Source of the DNA: Fomitopsis serialis
Taxonomy: Eukaryota > Basidiomycota > Agaricomycetes > Polyporales > Fomitopsidaceae
Direction: 5' to 3'
DNA: 64,000 nucleotides
NCBI RefSeq assembly: GCF_022376445.1
Contig: NW_025955009.1
Span: 1 to 64,000, forward strand
The translations under genes were made by a program, and so were the position numbers. Below are positions 38,200 through 49,486 of the stretch, piece after piece. The notes beneath the pieces are model-generated. The model worked only from the letters and a program-made list of their open reading frames with translations, had not been told where the DNA came from and made no database searches. Positions within the stretch are counted from its first letter, which is position 1. Every line of letters begins with the position of its first letter.

Positions 38200-41100
38200 G
38201 ACGCGTCTGCGCCCTGACTACGACGACGTCGACGCCCCGCTCTCTGTCTGCGAGCCTCCGGCCCGCCTCTCGCACCTGTCCGCTCTCGCCGACCCGCTTG
38301 CCTCACACACAACCGGCGACCTCTGCACGTCGTCTGCCCCTCAGCGACGCACGACGCCCTCTGGACTGCTCAGCACCGCCGCCGCCTGCCTGCCACATCA
38401 CGCCGAGCTTGTCCACTCGCACCGGGAACACGTCCCTCGTCATTCGCCGGTCGCCACCGCTGCCTCAGTCAGCGCCGCCGGTTTCGTCCTCGAGTCGACT
38501 TCTTCCACGTCCAGGCTCGGTCATCCATCCCTCAGCGCATCCCACGCTTCCCCGACAAGCCCACGGACGTCCCGCGTCTCGCGTCTCGCCCGCACCGTCG
38601 CGTGCACCCCCGACTCCGACACGCCCTCGGTCACGTTCCCAGCGACCTGGGCGTGACCTTGTCTGCTACGGACAACGCTGGGCTCTGCCCCTGTTCTACA
38701 GGTAAGTCCCTGCCCCCTTGACACGCTCCGACCGTCCCGCTTCTCCATTCACCCACGCGTCTCCGTCGTCGGCCACCCCGCCACGCGAGTCGTCCGTCGC
38801 ACCCGTTAGATACGCCCTTGTACAGAACGTGCTACACCCGCTATTACGCTACCACTACGCCCACTCTGCGCGTATGCGGGGCGGACCCGTGTGCATCCGC
38901 GCTACCGATCGTACCCGTTGTTCCCTAGCACCTTTCTGGCGGTCTGCGGGTCCGGCTGGTAGCTCGTCCGTCGTTCCGGGGCCAAAGCCCTCACAGCGCG
39001 CGCGACTGTCCGCTCGACGTACAGTCAGCACCGACGCGTGCAGTCAAGAGGGCACAGCGTATACGCGCCACACTAAGCAGCCAGTTAGGCTGGTAATCAG
39101 CGGACGGGAGGCCGCAGTGGCCAGCGCGGGCCGTCCATTCCATCGGGTGCGAGCCACATGCGGCTCGCAGAGCCGACGGTCCGTGGAAGACTACACACCG
39201 ATGCCATACGAGTGTACGGTGGCACAGGAACAGGACTTTTAGTCACTGCGAGACGGTCACGAAAGCACTCACCGTGTAGCCATGTGGGGAGATACGTTGT
39301 CAAGCCAACGCTTGTCCGGAGCATTAACAGAGCGACGATTCGGGCAGCAGGGAACGAACGGGGGGACAGGGTCGTCAGCGGCTGCGTCTCTGCGGCTGGA
39401 AACAACTCACCTGAGTGGCCGCAACACGAACGATCGCATTCGAGAACACCGCGTGGAATAATGGATGTGCGACGACAGTCAGTGTGCAGCGAGCTCGTTA
39501 GTCGGGTGGATGCTGACTACGTGGACGACATACCACAGGCGGTGTGTGCTGGCCGGGCCGTCACCACTGTCTCGTCGTCGAGCCGTGTGATGTCGGCTTG
39601 ATGTCCGGGACGCGTCGAATGCGGGACGGCCTGCAAACGCGGGTATGTACGTCAGCGATGTCTCGATAACGCGTTGTACTCACCGGTACAATCCGCAGGG
39701 CATCTTGGCCAACGTCCGATGCGTTGACGTGTCGCACGGGAGATCACACCGAATGAAGCAGTAAGCCACGCATACGAAGATGTAATGGCTAGGTCGACTC
39801 ACCAGTATCGACGTGGCAAACAGTGCACCGGAGGATTGAGGTCGGGACGCCTACCAGCGCGGGTAAGGCCACTCTGCGCTCTAATATAGTGGCTCGGTCG
39901 GACGGATCGGAGCTGCGCGCGCGCGCACGGACCCTGAGGTGCCGTGTCATCCGGCAAGCGAGGTTTGATGACGGAGGAGGGTACGATACTAACCGGCAGA
40001 AGCAGGGTCCTGCGGGTGTGGCGTCATGGAACGTCTGCCGTTCGTACCAAGGCCGGGCTAATAGCGGCGGCGTTTGTTACGCCCCCAGTTTCGTATGATC
40101 GGTCGCCGTGGCGTGCGTCTGATGAACGTACGTGAACAGGTCGATCAGTGTATTCCGCGGCCCGTGATGCGCTAATCCAGGGTTGCGAATGGCCAGTCGT
40201 CCGGAATGAGCTACGTCGGTAATCGCATGATGTAAGTTGACGGTCAGCCACTCGATCAATACAACCCAAAAAGTAAGCTTACCCCGGTGCAGGAACGGTA
40301 TACAATGCTTTAGAAGACGGAGAAGTGGGGTGCTACCGGGTGACCAGCCAACGAGCGAAAACGGAACAGCTGCGGTATAATGAACTACAGACTCGCCGTC
40401 TCCGAGATCAACGTGGCGTGTTGCGGTCCGTGACGTCGCCGTCGCTGGTTAGCGAAGCCCGCAGTGGAGAAGCGAGGCGAGCAGAGAGGGTGGAATGAAA
40501 CCTACCGTCTCTGCTCCTCTCGCTCACGCTCAGATCGTCTGTGTTTGCGGAGGATCGCGCGGCAAGGAACCCGTCACGGAGAGCTCTCTGCGGACGCAGG
40601 ACACCGCCGCCACGCGCTCTGTGCGTTCTCTGCGGATCAGGAGAAAGCGGAACAATGGGCCAGGCCATCTCGGCAAGAACCTTCGGACAAACCGTGGCAG
40701 AAAGCCAGCCAACCAGATGAGACGACTCGCGATGGCTGAACGGTATTGCGAGGCGATCGTCCGGCAGTCAATCATTCTTGGCTCCGGCGCGGATGGGATT
40801 GCAGATTCGTCACGGTGTCGAATTCAAGTTCAATGTGAGTGCGCGACCGAAAGTCATCTCTGAATATCCAAATGAGCCTGTAGAGTCGGTCGTCGACAGC
40901 CTGAAGGGAGCTCGCCGTAGATGGTGATCACACAGCCTTAAATCCCGTCTTGTACACTTTTCAATCTACGCGCAAAGCTATCGCAGCCGCAGGCTGCGAG
41001 ACCAATTCCTTTGTATCTCGACGAAAAAGTGAATAGGAGTCGGACTAGCGCGAAGAGCCTACGGGCAGAGTGGTTTCCTGCCGAGACTCGTCGTACGAAG

Positions 41101-41289
41101 CTCGAGTCTCGTCCACTGTAAGTCGATTTCGACTTACAGGAACAACCCATCCTGACATGGCTTCGCACTGGCTAGTCTCGCCAGGCCCCAGGCCCCGGAT
41201 CGTCCTGCTCAGGGATGTGTAAGCGTCGCGCAACCCTGAGCCAAGGGAAATAATGGTCTGCCACAGTCCCGAGCCCCGACGCTCGCTGC
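38200..41289. other. Unassigned part of unit A
   Basis: Open frames of 60-200 codons occur on both strands but none shows domain signature or coherent splicing. The right end holds a group of strong short inverted repeats (40,982-41,139). Confidence 0.45.
40982..41139. repeat. Cluster of perfect short inverted repeats
   Basis: Three hairpins: CGCAGCC/GGCTGCG with a 3-base loop (40,982-40,998); CGAGACTCG/CGAGTCTCG (41,082-41,110), whose loop contains the palindrome TCGTACGA; and CTGTAAGTCGA/TCGACTTACAG with a TT loop (41,116-41,139). All are kept in unit B 12,924 bases further on. Function is unknown. Confidence 0.6.
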
Positions 41290-41298
41290 TTTATAAGG
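41290..41298 (+). promoter_or_regulatory. TATA box before the GWP-motif gene
   Basis: TTTATAAGG lies about 75 bases upstream of the ATG at 41,368. It is repeated in unit B near 54,214. Confidence 0.4.
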
Positions 41299-41367
41299 AC
41301 AAGGTGGACAGTAACTTGCCCGTCGCACCCGTCCAACGCACCGTCCTCACGTCGTCATCTCCGTGGT

Positions 41368-42015
41368 ATGGCTCAATATCTCACACTTGTCTGTCCAATC
41401 GACTCGGCGAGCCGACAGCCGCAGTACTCGTCGAAACATTCGGAGAGGAGAGGCCTGTTCCGCCGCCTTCTCACCGCCGAGCTCCGTCTGTGTCTCGACT
41501 CATCTCGTATATCACTCAGGCTTACTCACCTTGTATTTTCAGAAAGGCTTACCGGGAGCCCGGACGCACGGATGCGATACAACGAGCACGACTTCTGGAA
41601 GCATGTCATAAAGCGCTTCCGCTACAAACTCGTCGGCTGGCCGGAGTCGATCCCGTTCAAGGATCTTAGCGAGGTCAAGGGCGGACAGGGCCCCGTCGCA
41701 GAGTTGCTCCACTTGTGGTACAAGGGGAAACTCGCTTTCGTACGTGTCGAATCAGCGTCGGAGGTTGCTGCGCTCAAGCCCCAGACCGTTCGTACACGGG
41801 CAAGCCGCTGCGATCTCAAGTCCCACTGGAGCCAACTGACGGCATCCGGGAAACCACGACGCTGCCATCACCGGGGCGCTATTACGCCGCTGACGGTTAC
41901 GGAGGATGTCGATGCGCGCGTGGACGCGGAGGTTGACGCGATGGTTGAAGGCACGGGTGGCGGGCAGCGTGTAGCGCAGGGCGAGATTGCGGAGGATCGG
42001 ATTGAATCTTGGTAG
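41368..42015 (+). CDS. Hypothetical protein with fungal 'LVGWP' motif (unit A)
   Basis: Open for 215 codons. A 57-base intron (41,486-41,542, gtctgt to ttttcag) is also frame-neutral and gives TAELQRLTGSPDARMRYNEH. The core reads FWKHVIKRFRYKLVGWPESI followed by PFKDLSEV and LLHLWYKGKLAFVRV. From memory of Agaricomycete proteomes, this Arg-Tyr / LVGWP / basic-hydrophobic pattern recurs in uncharacterised proteins, often in repeat-rich regions; function is unknown. A TATA box and a plausible intron support a real gene. A further intron at gtacgt near 41,740 is possible, so the C-terminal half is less certain. The acidic tail (DVDARVDAEVDAMVEG) is open to a TAG at 42,015. Confidence 0.5.
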   Translation: MAQYLTLVCPIDSASRQPQYSSKHSERRGLFRRLLTAELRLCLDSSRISLRLTHLVFSERLTGSPDARMRYNEHDFWKHVIKRFRYKLVGWPESIPFKDLSEVKGGQGPVAELLHLWYKGKLAFVRVESASEVAALKPQTVRTRASRCDLKSHWSQLTASGKPRRCHHRGAITPLTVTEDVDARVDAEVDAMVEGTGGGQRVAQGEIAEDRIESW

Positions 42016-42339
42016 TTTAGACGAGACCAGTGTTTTTGGATTTGGCAAATTGGTTCACTACGGGGTTGATCAGAAGAACAATGAGTGAGCGGACATGCTG
42101 AGCGGAAACGGTCAAAGTCGCGGACGCTCTGGGATCTGGGATCTCGCTGACACGATCGGGGCGCTATGCTTCGGGCAGGTCAGTCCTGATTTGGCAGACT
42201 CCCGCTCTGCACCGTACACTACGAACCATGACGGCGACTGACACATGGTAAGTACTAAGTCGGGATACACGTAGACAGTACTGAGGCTCGTACAGCACCT
42301 GAGTGCCAGTGGTGAGATGACGACTGAGGTACTGAGAGA

Positions 42340-42654
42340 TCAATGACCAATCAGGGCTACCTGAGCTTCAGAATTCTGAGACGGTCCCGCCAGGTTCGCA
42401 ATTCGCCGCAGAACTCTTACAGCCTGAGTGCAATGCCGACGATGGGCCTTCTCCCGATCAGTAAGAAATTGAGTGATGTAATGGGCCCAGCCATGCTTGG
42501 CAAGTGCTGTTCCGGAGACACAGTCCATACAAGACAGGCCATACACTGGATGCTGTCTAGAGTATAGCCAGCCTTGTATGGGCTGTGCCTCTGGTACGAG
42601 AGGCACTACAAGCTTGGATGGCTTACCTTGAGAGGGAGAATAGGTCGAGAACAC
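42340..42654 (-). CDS. Possible C2H2-like fragment of a repeat-associated fungal protein (unit A)
   Basis: The frame carries PLVPEAQPIQGWLY, then GLSCMDCVSGTALAKHGWAH with C-x2-C-x8-H-x3-H spacing, and an arginine-rich helix (REKAHRRHCTQAVRVLRRI). This resembles the 'proline-glycine..C-x2-C..H' domains (DUF3505-like) found in fungal repeat-associated proteins. No start or flanking exons are convincing. Family placement is a weak inference. It is repeated at 55,264-55,578. Confidence 0.28.
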   Translation of the reverse strand: MFSTYSPSQGKPSKLVVPLVPEAQPIQGWLYSRQHPVYGLSCMDCVSGTALAKHGWAHYITQFLTDREKAHRRHCTQAVRVLRRIANLAGPSQNSEAQVALIGH

Positions 42655-43639
42655 GGAGCCATGAGTTGCGGTGACACCGGAACTGAGTATGTAATGATCG
42701 TAGCCGATGTTTCAGAAATCAGAGCTTCTCCGGGCCAGGCAAATGTGTGATCATGGAGCTCGGGGATGTGGCCGAACACCAGAGTATCTAATCATGATGC
42801 TCACTGGTCTCACTTCGCGTCGATAGCAGCCTCTCTCTGACAACAACACTCACCTCCACCCTGCTCCTCTGAGATCGCAGCGGAAAGGTATGTACAGTAT
42901 CTACATACTGTCCTATACCATTATTGACTGACCTACCTTGATCTCCAGGCTCTGTCAAGCTCGACTTACCACTCTGGACAGAACACGAGCGAGGCGGCGG
43001 ACAGCGTCGAGAGCGGCAGTGACGAAGGGGTGCGTGTGAATTTCAGCCACGCGGTACGCACCCGACTTCGACTTGGACGCCTCAGCCACCGACGACGAAG
43101 ATGCGCCGGCCAACAGGTATCACTGTAATGGTCGTGGCGAGCATCTGCGGTACACTCACAACTGCCATATTTGGGACTTGGTCTGATTGCGGGCAACGTA
43201 TATCTACTCGATGGTTTGACGAACACACCGGACGAATACAGCATCCAGACATCGCACGTAAGGTTTGTCTACTATCTCGTAATGGACAGGGCTATACTGA
43301 CCCCATGAACAGCTCGAATCGGTGTGCCAATCGGAAGCCCTTGCCGAAGAACCCGACGCGCAATTTGCGAACACCAATGTCCCACCCGCTTCCGGATCGC
43401 GCAACACAAGCTGTAGCAAGCTGCGACCCCGGCGATTGACCCCCGGCGATTGACAGAGGTAGCGAGGGATGGACACGCACATGGGAATACATCCGGATGA
43501 GGCAGTGCGTCGCATGTTCATCGAACTTACGAGCGCGAGGCGCGAGGCTGACGGACTCGCGTTGATTCAGTGTCTGGAGTTGCTGCTGACGCACCAAAGT
43601 CGTGGGGTGCGAGATCAAGCCCGGACACGCAATGCGCGC

Positions 43640-44540
43640 CCGGGAATGTAATGGCACTGCCCGGGTCGTCCCCGGAGCCATCAACGGGCGACACGAGTGC
43701 CCAACGGCAGACCAGAGCGGGCATCCCAGGTGAGAATGACTGACCTCTGTGCTCATACGTCCGATGGCTGATGGACGACTCGTACACAGCGAGCATCCGG
43801 GTATCGGATCGGCATGTCGACATCGCCCGAGCTGCCCTTCCGGGTATGAACCGAACGAGGCGCATAGGGACTTGCTCGGACGTGAACAACTCCGTCCCGA
43901 GTTGTATTCAAAGCTTTTCGCAGGGGGATGCCCGGGCCCGGGCATTGAGCCTCTTCTTGAGTGCGGTGAGTGCGAGGTAGACTTACTGCGTGTATCCGGA
44001 TTCGTACTGACTGGCGTCGAGTAAGGGTGTACCGACAACACGTACCTCCGGTCTGGCGGAACGTTCGGTCACGCGCCCGAAGCTTCCGAGGATGAGTGGC
44101 GACGCCCGGGTAGTGTTTGCGAAGGGGTGTTGTTGGCTGTCGGACAAGGGCAGTCGTCGGTGGCCATCCCAGGTGAGAATTAACTGACCTTTGGCTTGTA
44201 CACCGGATAGCTGACTTAGCACTGCCGTGCAGTGACCATCGAGGGATGAGATCGGCACATCGACATCGCCCAGACAGCCCTTCCGGCTCGGGCATGAACC
44301 TTGGTGGCCATGTAAAGACCCGCTCGGACGCGACGACCGCGTCCAGTGCGGATCCGTAGCGGGCATCGAACGGAGGTGTTGTACTGTGTCTCGATTCCGA
44401 GAAGGGGCATGCACTGTGAGTCAAAGACGGGGTTAGTTCTCGTGTACAGATCCGGACTGGCATTCAGTAGGTGTGTCCAGATGTACGTCGGGGCGCAGAC
44501 ACTCGCTCGGGCAGCCCTGCAATTACCGGTGAGCACTTGC
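43640..44540. repeat. Degenerate tandem duplication, 443-base period (unit A)
   Basis: CATCCCAGGTGAGAAT occurs at 43,722 and 44,165. Both are followed by 'ctgacct', and about 90 bases later by related 'gatcggca(t/c)(a/g)tcgacatcgccc' blocks. It is present again in unit B. Confidence 0.55.
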
Positions 44541-45556
44541 ACGTCGGACTCAAAGTGTCATGCCTGCAATGTGGGGTGAGTGCTCACGGCTTGCGTGGAT
44601 GGGTGCTGACCAGCTGCAGGTGGTGTCCGGACATGAACGCGCCATGTCGACAAACCTCGAACGCGGAGTGCATCGTCGTAGACAACAGGGACACCGAGTC
44701 GGCTCAACTCGGACGTGCGGACGCCGACCGACGCTTTGACACGTACCGATTCGATGGAGGAGACGATGCGCGTACACCGTCGAGTGCAGGAGGTGACGGG
44801 ATCGGCGCGAGATCGTCCCGACATGGAGAGCACGCTGCGAGCAGGGGACACGCACGGTCGTCCAGAATGCGATGTATTGTACACTTCTGTAGTTCTACGG
44901 ACGAGCGGACGCACCTGGAGGGCGGCATGGTCAGAGGCCACTTTCGCCGCAGAGGCGCACACCGTAGAGGCGTGTCCTGCGTCTCCCTCTCTGTCTGTAA
45001 ACTGCACCTATCTTTCCACTTCTCAGCGGACAGTTTCTGCCCCGCAAAGCAGCGCCGCCCATGGGCGTCTATTGCAATATCTGCCACGTCTACGTCCTCG
45101 CCGCGCGCTCCGACCCGCCCTTCCCCCACACAGCCGTCGCATGAGGCACTTCGCTACGACCAGACGGGGTCAACGAGGCGGGTGACCAGAAGTCGGGAGG
45201 ATCTCCCAACGCGCGGGAGCCCAGAGTCAAAAACAGAACGGCGGGCATCGCGGGTGAGGAGTGCTCATTCAGTCAGAAGCTCTCTTCGCCTCAACGATCG
45301 CACGGCCCGGTGCGCAGGCGGTCGGGGACAGTTGCAGCCGACTGCGACGGTGCCAGTACGAGCATATCGTGAGAAGCACACGACCGCGGCAAACGTACAC
45401 AATACAGCGAGCCTCACGCGACGTGTCGCCCATCGCAGGTGAAGACGAGACTCGGGGTGCCCAGCTCGTACCACCAACACACGAGAATGGCTGCAGGACG
45501 TGTAGTGTACCGAGGGGTCGTCCCCGAGAGAACCAGATGCGAAGACACCAACTCAC

Positions 45557-46447
45557 CTGATAGTACTCCCCCGGGCGCGCGAGGCTGAGCATGATGATGC
45601 TGAACACGTACAGCAGCGCGCCGAGCACCTGCGCCTGCCTCTCGCGCATCGCCGCCGCCCTCTGCATATGCATCGCCTTCATCTGCATCAGCTGCTTGTC
45701 CCTCTCCGCGGGCGGCAGGTGCGCGAGCGCCGCCAGCTGCGCCGGGTGCAGCCCAAAGTTCTGGAACGACCCCATGTTCTGGCCCATGGACCCCTGCGCT
45801 GGCGTCGACGGCGCGTGGATCCCCATCCCCGCGTTCATGCCCCCCATCCCGCCCATGCCCTGGCCCGCACCCATCCCGTTCATCCCCTGCCCGCCGCCCA
45901 TCCCGAAGTGCGACGCGGGCGAGAGGTCGAGCGCGGGCGACGTCGGCTGCGACCCGCCGCCGTGGAAGCTCTGCTGCGGGCTCGGCATCGTCGGCGACGG
46001 CGCGGATGGCGAAGACGCGCCTGCAGACCGTCAGCGATGAACGGATAGACAGGTTGGCGCACTCACCTCCCATGAGCGCGGCGGGGTTGATGCCGCCCAT
46101 CCCGCCCATGTTCCCCATGTTCATGTTGCTCATCCCGCCCATGCCGCCCATCCCCATGTTCCCCATCCCGCCGCCGCCGTTCATCATCATCGCCGCCGGG
46201 TTCATCGTCCCTGCGTCCCGTCAGCGCCCGCGTCCGACACACAACGTACCACGTACCGTTCATCCCCATGTTCCCCATCCCGCCCATACCTCCGCCGCCC
46301 ATGTTGTTCATCCCGCCTCCTCCGCCCATCAGCGCCGCAGGGTTAATCCCTCCGCCACCGCCCATCAGCTGCTGCGGGTTCACGCCGCCCTGCCCGCCCA
46401 TGCCCTGCTGCTGGTTCCTCTGTTGTTGTTGTTGTTGCTGTTGCTGC

Positions 46448-46480
<33 letters not shown>

Positions 46481-46806
46481 ATCAGACGCATCATCATCGC
46501 GGGGTTCATTCCGCCTATATTCATGTTCCCCATCCCTCCGCCTCCGCCGCCACCACCACCTCCCATCCCCATGTTCATCGTGTTCATCCCTCCGCCTCCT
46601 CCGCCGCCGCCCATAGCCTGCTGCTGCATGGCGGCCATCATCTGCGGCGTCATCCCGCGCGCATACATCTGCATCTGCGCCTGCGTCATCCCGCCGCCCA
46701 TCCCGCCCTGGCCCTGGTTCATGCCGGCGAGCAGCGCGGGGTTGATTCCGCCCTGCGGCGGCTGCGGCGAGCCGTGCGCGGACGGCTGCGTCGGAGACGT
46801 GTTCAT
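45557..46806 (-). CDS. SNF5 N-terminus fused to a transporter-like exon (junction A/B chimera)
   Basis: Exons 46,257-46,806, 46,067-46,210 and 45,557-46,020 give the SNF5 Met/Gly/Gln-rich N-terminus (20-Gln tract) through QNFGLHPAQLAALAHLPPAE and MQRAAAMRERQAQ. At the unit boundary (45,628) the frame runs on as VLGALLYVFSIIMLSLARPG then EYYQ, ending at a consensus gtgagt donor (45,551-45,556). The hydrophobic exon resembles a transmembrane segment of fungal monocarboxylate-type MFS transporters; that is an inference from 24 residues. No SNF5 repeat or GATA finger remains. Downstream, the frame after a tcctgcag acceptor (about 45,489) is open to 45,269 but unrecognised. Unlike unit A, the N-terminal frame here is unbroken. 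The 3' end of any transcript is unknown. Confidence 0.6.
46420..46479 (-). repeat. Polyglutamine-coding microsatellite, 20 codons (unit B)
   Basis: CAG/CAA run within the SNF5 N-terminal copy. Confidence 0.85.
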
Positions 46807-48763
46807 GGTCGTGTTCGAAGTCGTGTAGTTGGGCTAGAAGCGAATGGCGGAGCGGGCCTTAGGGCGCCGTCGGTCGAGGGTGTTTGACCTGTGAGCACGA
46901 TGCGTGTTAGCCAGAACGAATGAGCGAGACGACGACGTTGAATGGGAAGATTGAGACGCGGGATGCGAGCGAGAAAGAGATACGCACCGAGTACCACTTC
47001 TCTTTGTTGCGTATCCTGAGCGAGCACGCTGGTCACGCCTACCAGGTTCAAAAGGCCTGCTGAAGTAAGATGTCAGAATGTGGGACGGAGAACGAGGCAA
47101 GAGGAAACGGTTGTCCAAAGCGGAAGACAGAAGTGGCGTTGTCGTGGGTCAACGAAGAACGTTCCACCCGCCACGCGTACGAGACCTCATTGAAGTGCAT
47201 ACAAGAGACCAACGATCATAGCACGAAGTCCCTCGCGAACGGAAAGGAGAGACTCGACAACGGCAGGCGGACGACGACCAACACGACGCGTGGCGGGGGC
47301 GGGAGGACACCCCACGCCAGGACGACGCGAGGGATGGCGGAGACGGTGTGGAGGGACGCGTCGAGGGACGGGACGCGTGTGGATCCACGGGACCGCGGCA
47401 CGGGAGGGCAGGAGGGCGGACAGGGGACGGGCGGGGGCGCGAGACAGGCGGACGGACTTACGTTGTCGGGTGGAGACTGCCGGCCGGGAACAGAAACAGA
47501 GGTGGAAAGTGAGCGGACAGGCCCAGGGAACCGCGGAAAGGCGGAGAATCAGACAGAGGGGCCGTCGCAGCGTCGGGGTGTCCGCAGCGACAACAATAGC
47601 AGCGCCCCGTTCGAGCGCAGAAGCGGGCGATGGGGGATCGCGGGGTGCCGGGGCTGGGGAGGACGGGGAGGGCCTCGTGCTTGGCGAAGAGACAGCAGGC
47701 CGTGCGGATAACCTTGTGCCAGCAATCGCGCGATGGCAGCGAGACGATTCCAATCGGCCGCCCAACCCCCACCGCCCCGTCACGCGCCGCCAGTCACGCT
47801 CAGAGTCACACGCGCCACACTCCCATATGCGGCAGGTGCGCGCACGCCGACTGCACAACGCCACACTCGGCGGGCGGACGGCGGACGGCGGGCGGACAGA
47901 CATGGGCGGCGGAGGCAGAGGAGAGAAGGGCCCGGGCGAGAGACGAGTGACGAGCTGCGTCCCACCGCCAGTCCAGATCCCCGATCTCCGATCCTCCTCA
48001 GGCTGCTCTCTGCGCTGCCCCTTCGCCCTTCACGCCACCCTCTTCCCGCACTGGCTCTCCACCAGCCCGCCCGTGACCCGTCTCCTCGTCCGTCGCACCG
48101 TCAACTGCCCGTGCCCACCCGAGTCAGAACGCGCCTCCCGCCACGAGTAGGAACGCCGCGACAGCGCAGCCACAAATATCCACGTCGCCACCCGTCGACG
48201 TCTGCCCCGCTCACACGCGTGAACGTTCTCTGAGTGAGTGGGGCGCTCCAGCATCTGTCACACGAACTCATGCGCCCTCCGCCGTTGACTAATCAGGCAA
48301 CCGATGCGGCGCGCGCATCACTTCCGCATTTGGACGTGCGCCGGCCGCTCCGCAGCGCCGCAAACCTTCGTCTTCCTGTCACCCACAGGGACGCCTCGTT
48401 GAGCACCTGCCCGAGTTGCACCGGGCATCGGTCTCGGGCCTATGTACATATGTGCAACGCGCACCACTGGACTCGATGGACGGCTGGCTATGTCGATTCC
48501 CAGTCTCCGAGTCCCAATCTCGCATTCATACGATCGCTATGCATGTTAGCGTGAGTGCCACCTCACTCATTCTGGACTCTCTAACTCATTTTGTGTTATT
48601 AGCGTAGTCTGTAGATTTCATCTCGTTCTCGTTGTCTGTTCATGTCATGCACTTTGCCTTGCCGAACCCGTATACATCCACAGGATTTGTCGACACCCCC
48701 GACGCCATGTCTTCCGAGATGACAACCAATATATTCCGAACCTGCCATACTCAAACATAGCTG
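46807..48763. promoter_or_regulatory. Copied SNF5 leader and upstream region (unit B)
   Basis: Same layout as 34,599-36,570 with many one-base differences, mostly in runs of G, C or A. Confidence 0.45.
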
Positions 48764-49486
48764 TCAGTCAGAAAAATCGAATTTTCCATGTCCAGCCCTA
48801 CATGTAGTGACATGGCCGTATAAGACCGTCAGGATTCTGGCTGCATTCAAGTGTGCATCGAAAAAACATTATCCGGTACTTATCACCCCATATCCGTCTT
48901 ACGGTGCCTTATCAGCCTGACAGCATCTGATATGGACGTACTTATCTGGGCATATGTGGAACCGGAAGAAATTGCGACAAAACCCTCGCACCGGGACGCA
49001 ACCCGGCGGACGCCCCGCTCTCGCAAGGCTCCAGGTCCTACCATACTGTGATACATACACTACCTGAACTAACGCCACTTGTCTTATTTCATATTCTCTT
49101 ACAACGGATCCTTACACATCAGTGAGCACAATAGACCAACTTAGACTGAGATCTTGACACGACTGTTCACGAAGTCAAGCGTCGCGGTCGCATCGCACAC
49201 ACATGTAATACACATGGGCGGATTGGGGGCCATAGACAAATCTTTGCATTCTGAGCAGCCTGCGGATCGTCACGTTCAAAGCTCCAACTGTGGCGGGAAT
49301 AGTCAGGCAGACGAGCCGCCTTGGGTGGATCCTGTGGGGAAGTGATGATATGAACATAACCGTGATTACGCTGCCTGATCACAGCCTGATCACGACTTAC
49401 CAGATCCCCCGCAGTGCCTTATAAGCCTTGACACGACTGTAAGGCTTCGCTAGGACTTACATGTCAGATGCACGTTTTCCGACCAA
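48764..49486. mobile_element. 723-base insertion present only in unit B
   Basis: Units A and C read through ATAGCTGCACGACG without it. The insert starts TCAGTCAGAAAA and ends (complement) TTGGTCGGAAAA, an imperfect terminal inverted repeat. The dinucleotide TG occurs on both sides (48,762-48,763 and 49,487-49,488). It is less GC-rich than its surroundings and has no protein-coding frame of note, so it looks like a small non-autonomous transposon. Confidence 0.65.

Larger units (their letters stand above)
42016..45556. other. Unassigned part of unit A with gene scraps and degenerate repeats
   Basis: Contains a possible zinc-binding fragment (42,340-42,654, -). A short acidic exon-like stretch (YAPDFDLDASATDDEDAPAN, near 43,058-43,118, +) and a degenerate 443-base tandem duplication at 43.64-44.5 kb are also present. 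No complete gene is seen. Confidence 0.45.
33413..45627. repeat. Tandem duplication unit A (12,215 bases)
   Basis: Starts at CCTGCGCCTGCC inside SNF5 exon 3 and runs to the same word at 45,628. It aligns nearly base for base with unit B over most of its length. It contains the SNF5 5' end, its upstream region and about 9 kb of mostly unassigned DNA including a GWP-motif gene. Confidence 0.9.

Noticed and set aside
44471..45442. 323-codon + strand open frame, repeated in unit B
   Set aside because: Arg/Ser/Thr-rich low-complexity translation without similarity or promoter signals. GC-rich DNA has few stops, so length alone is weak evidence.
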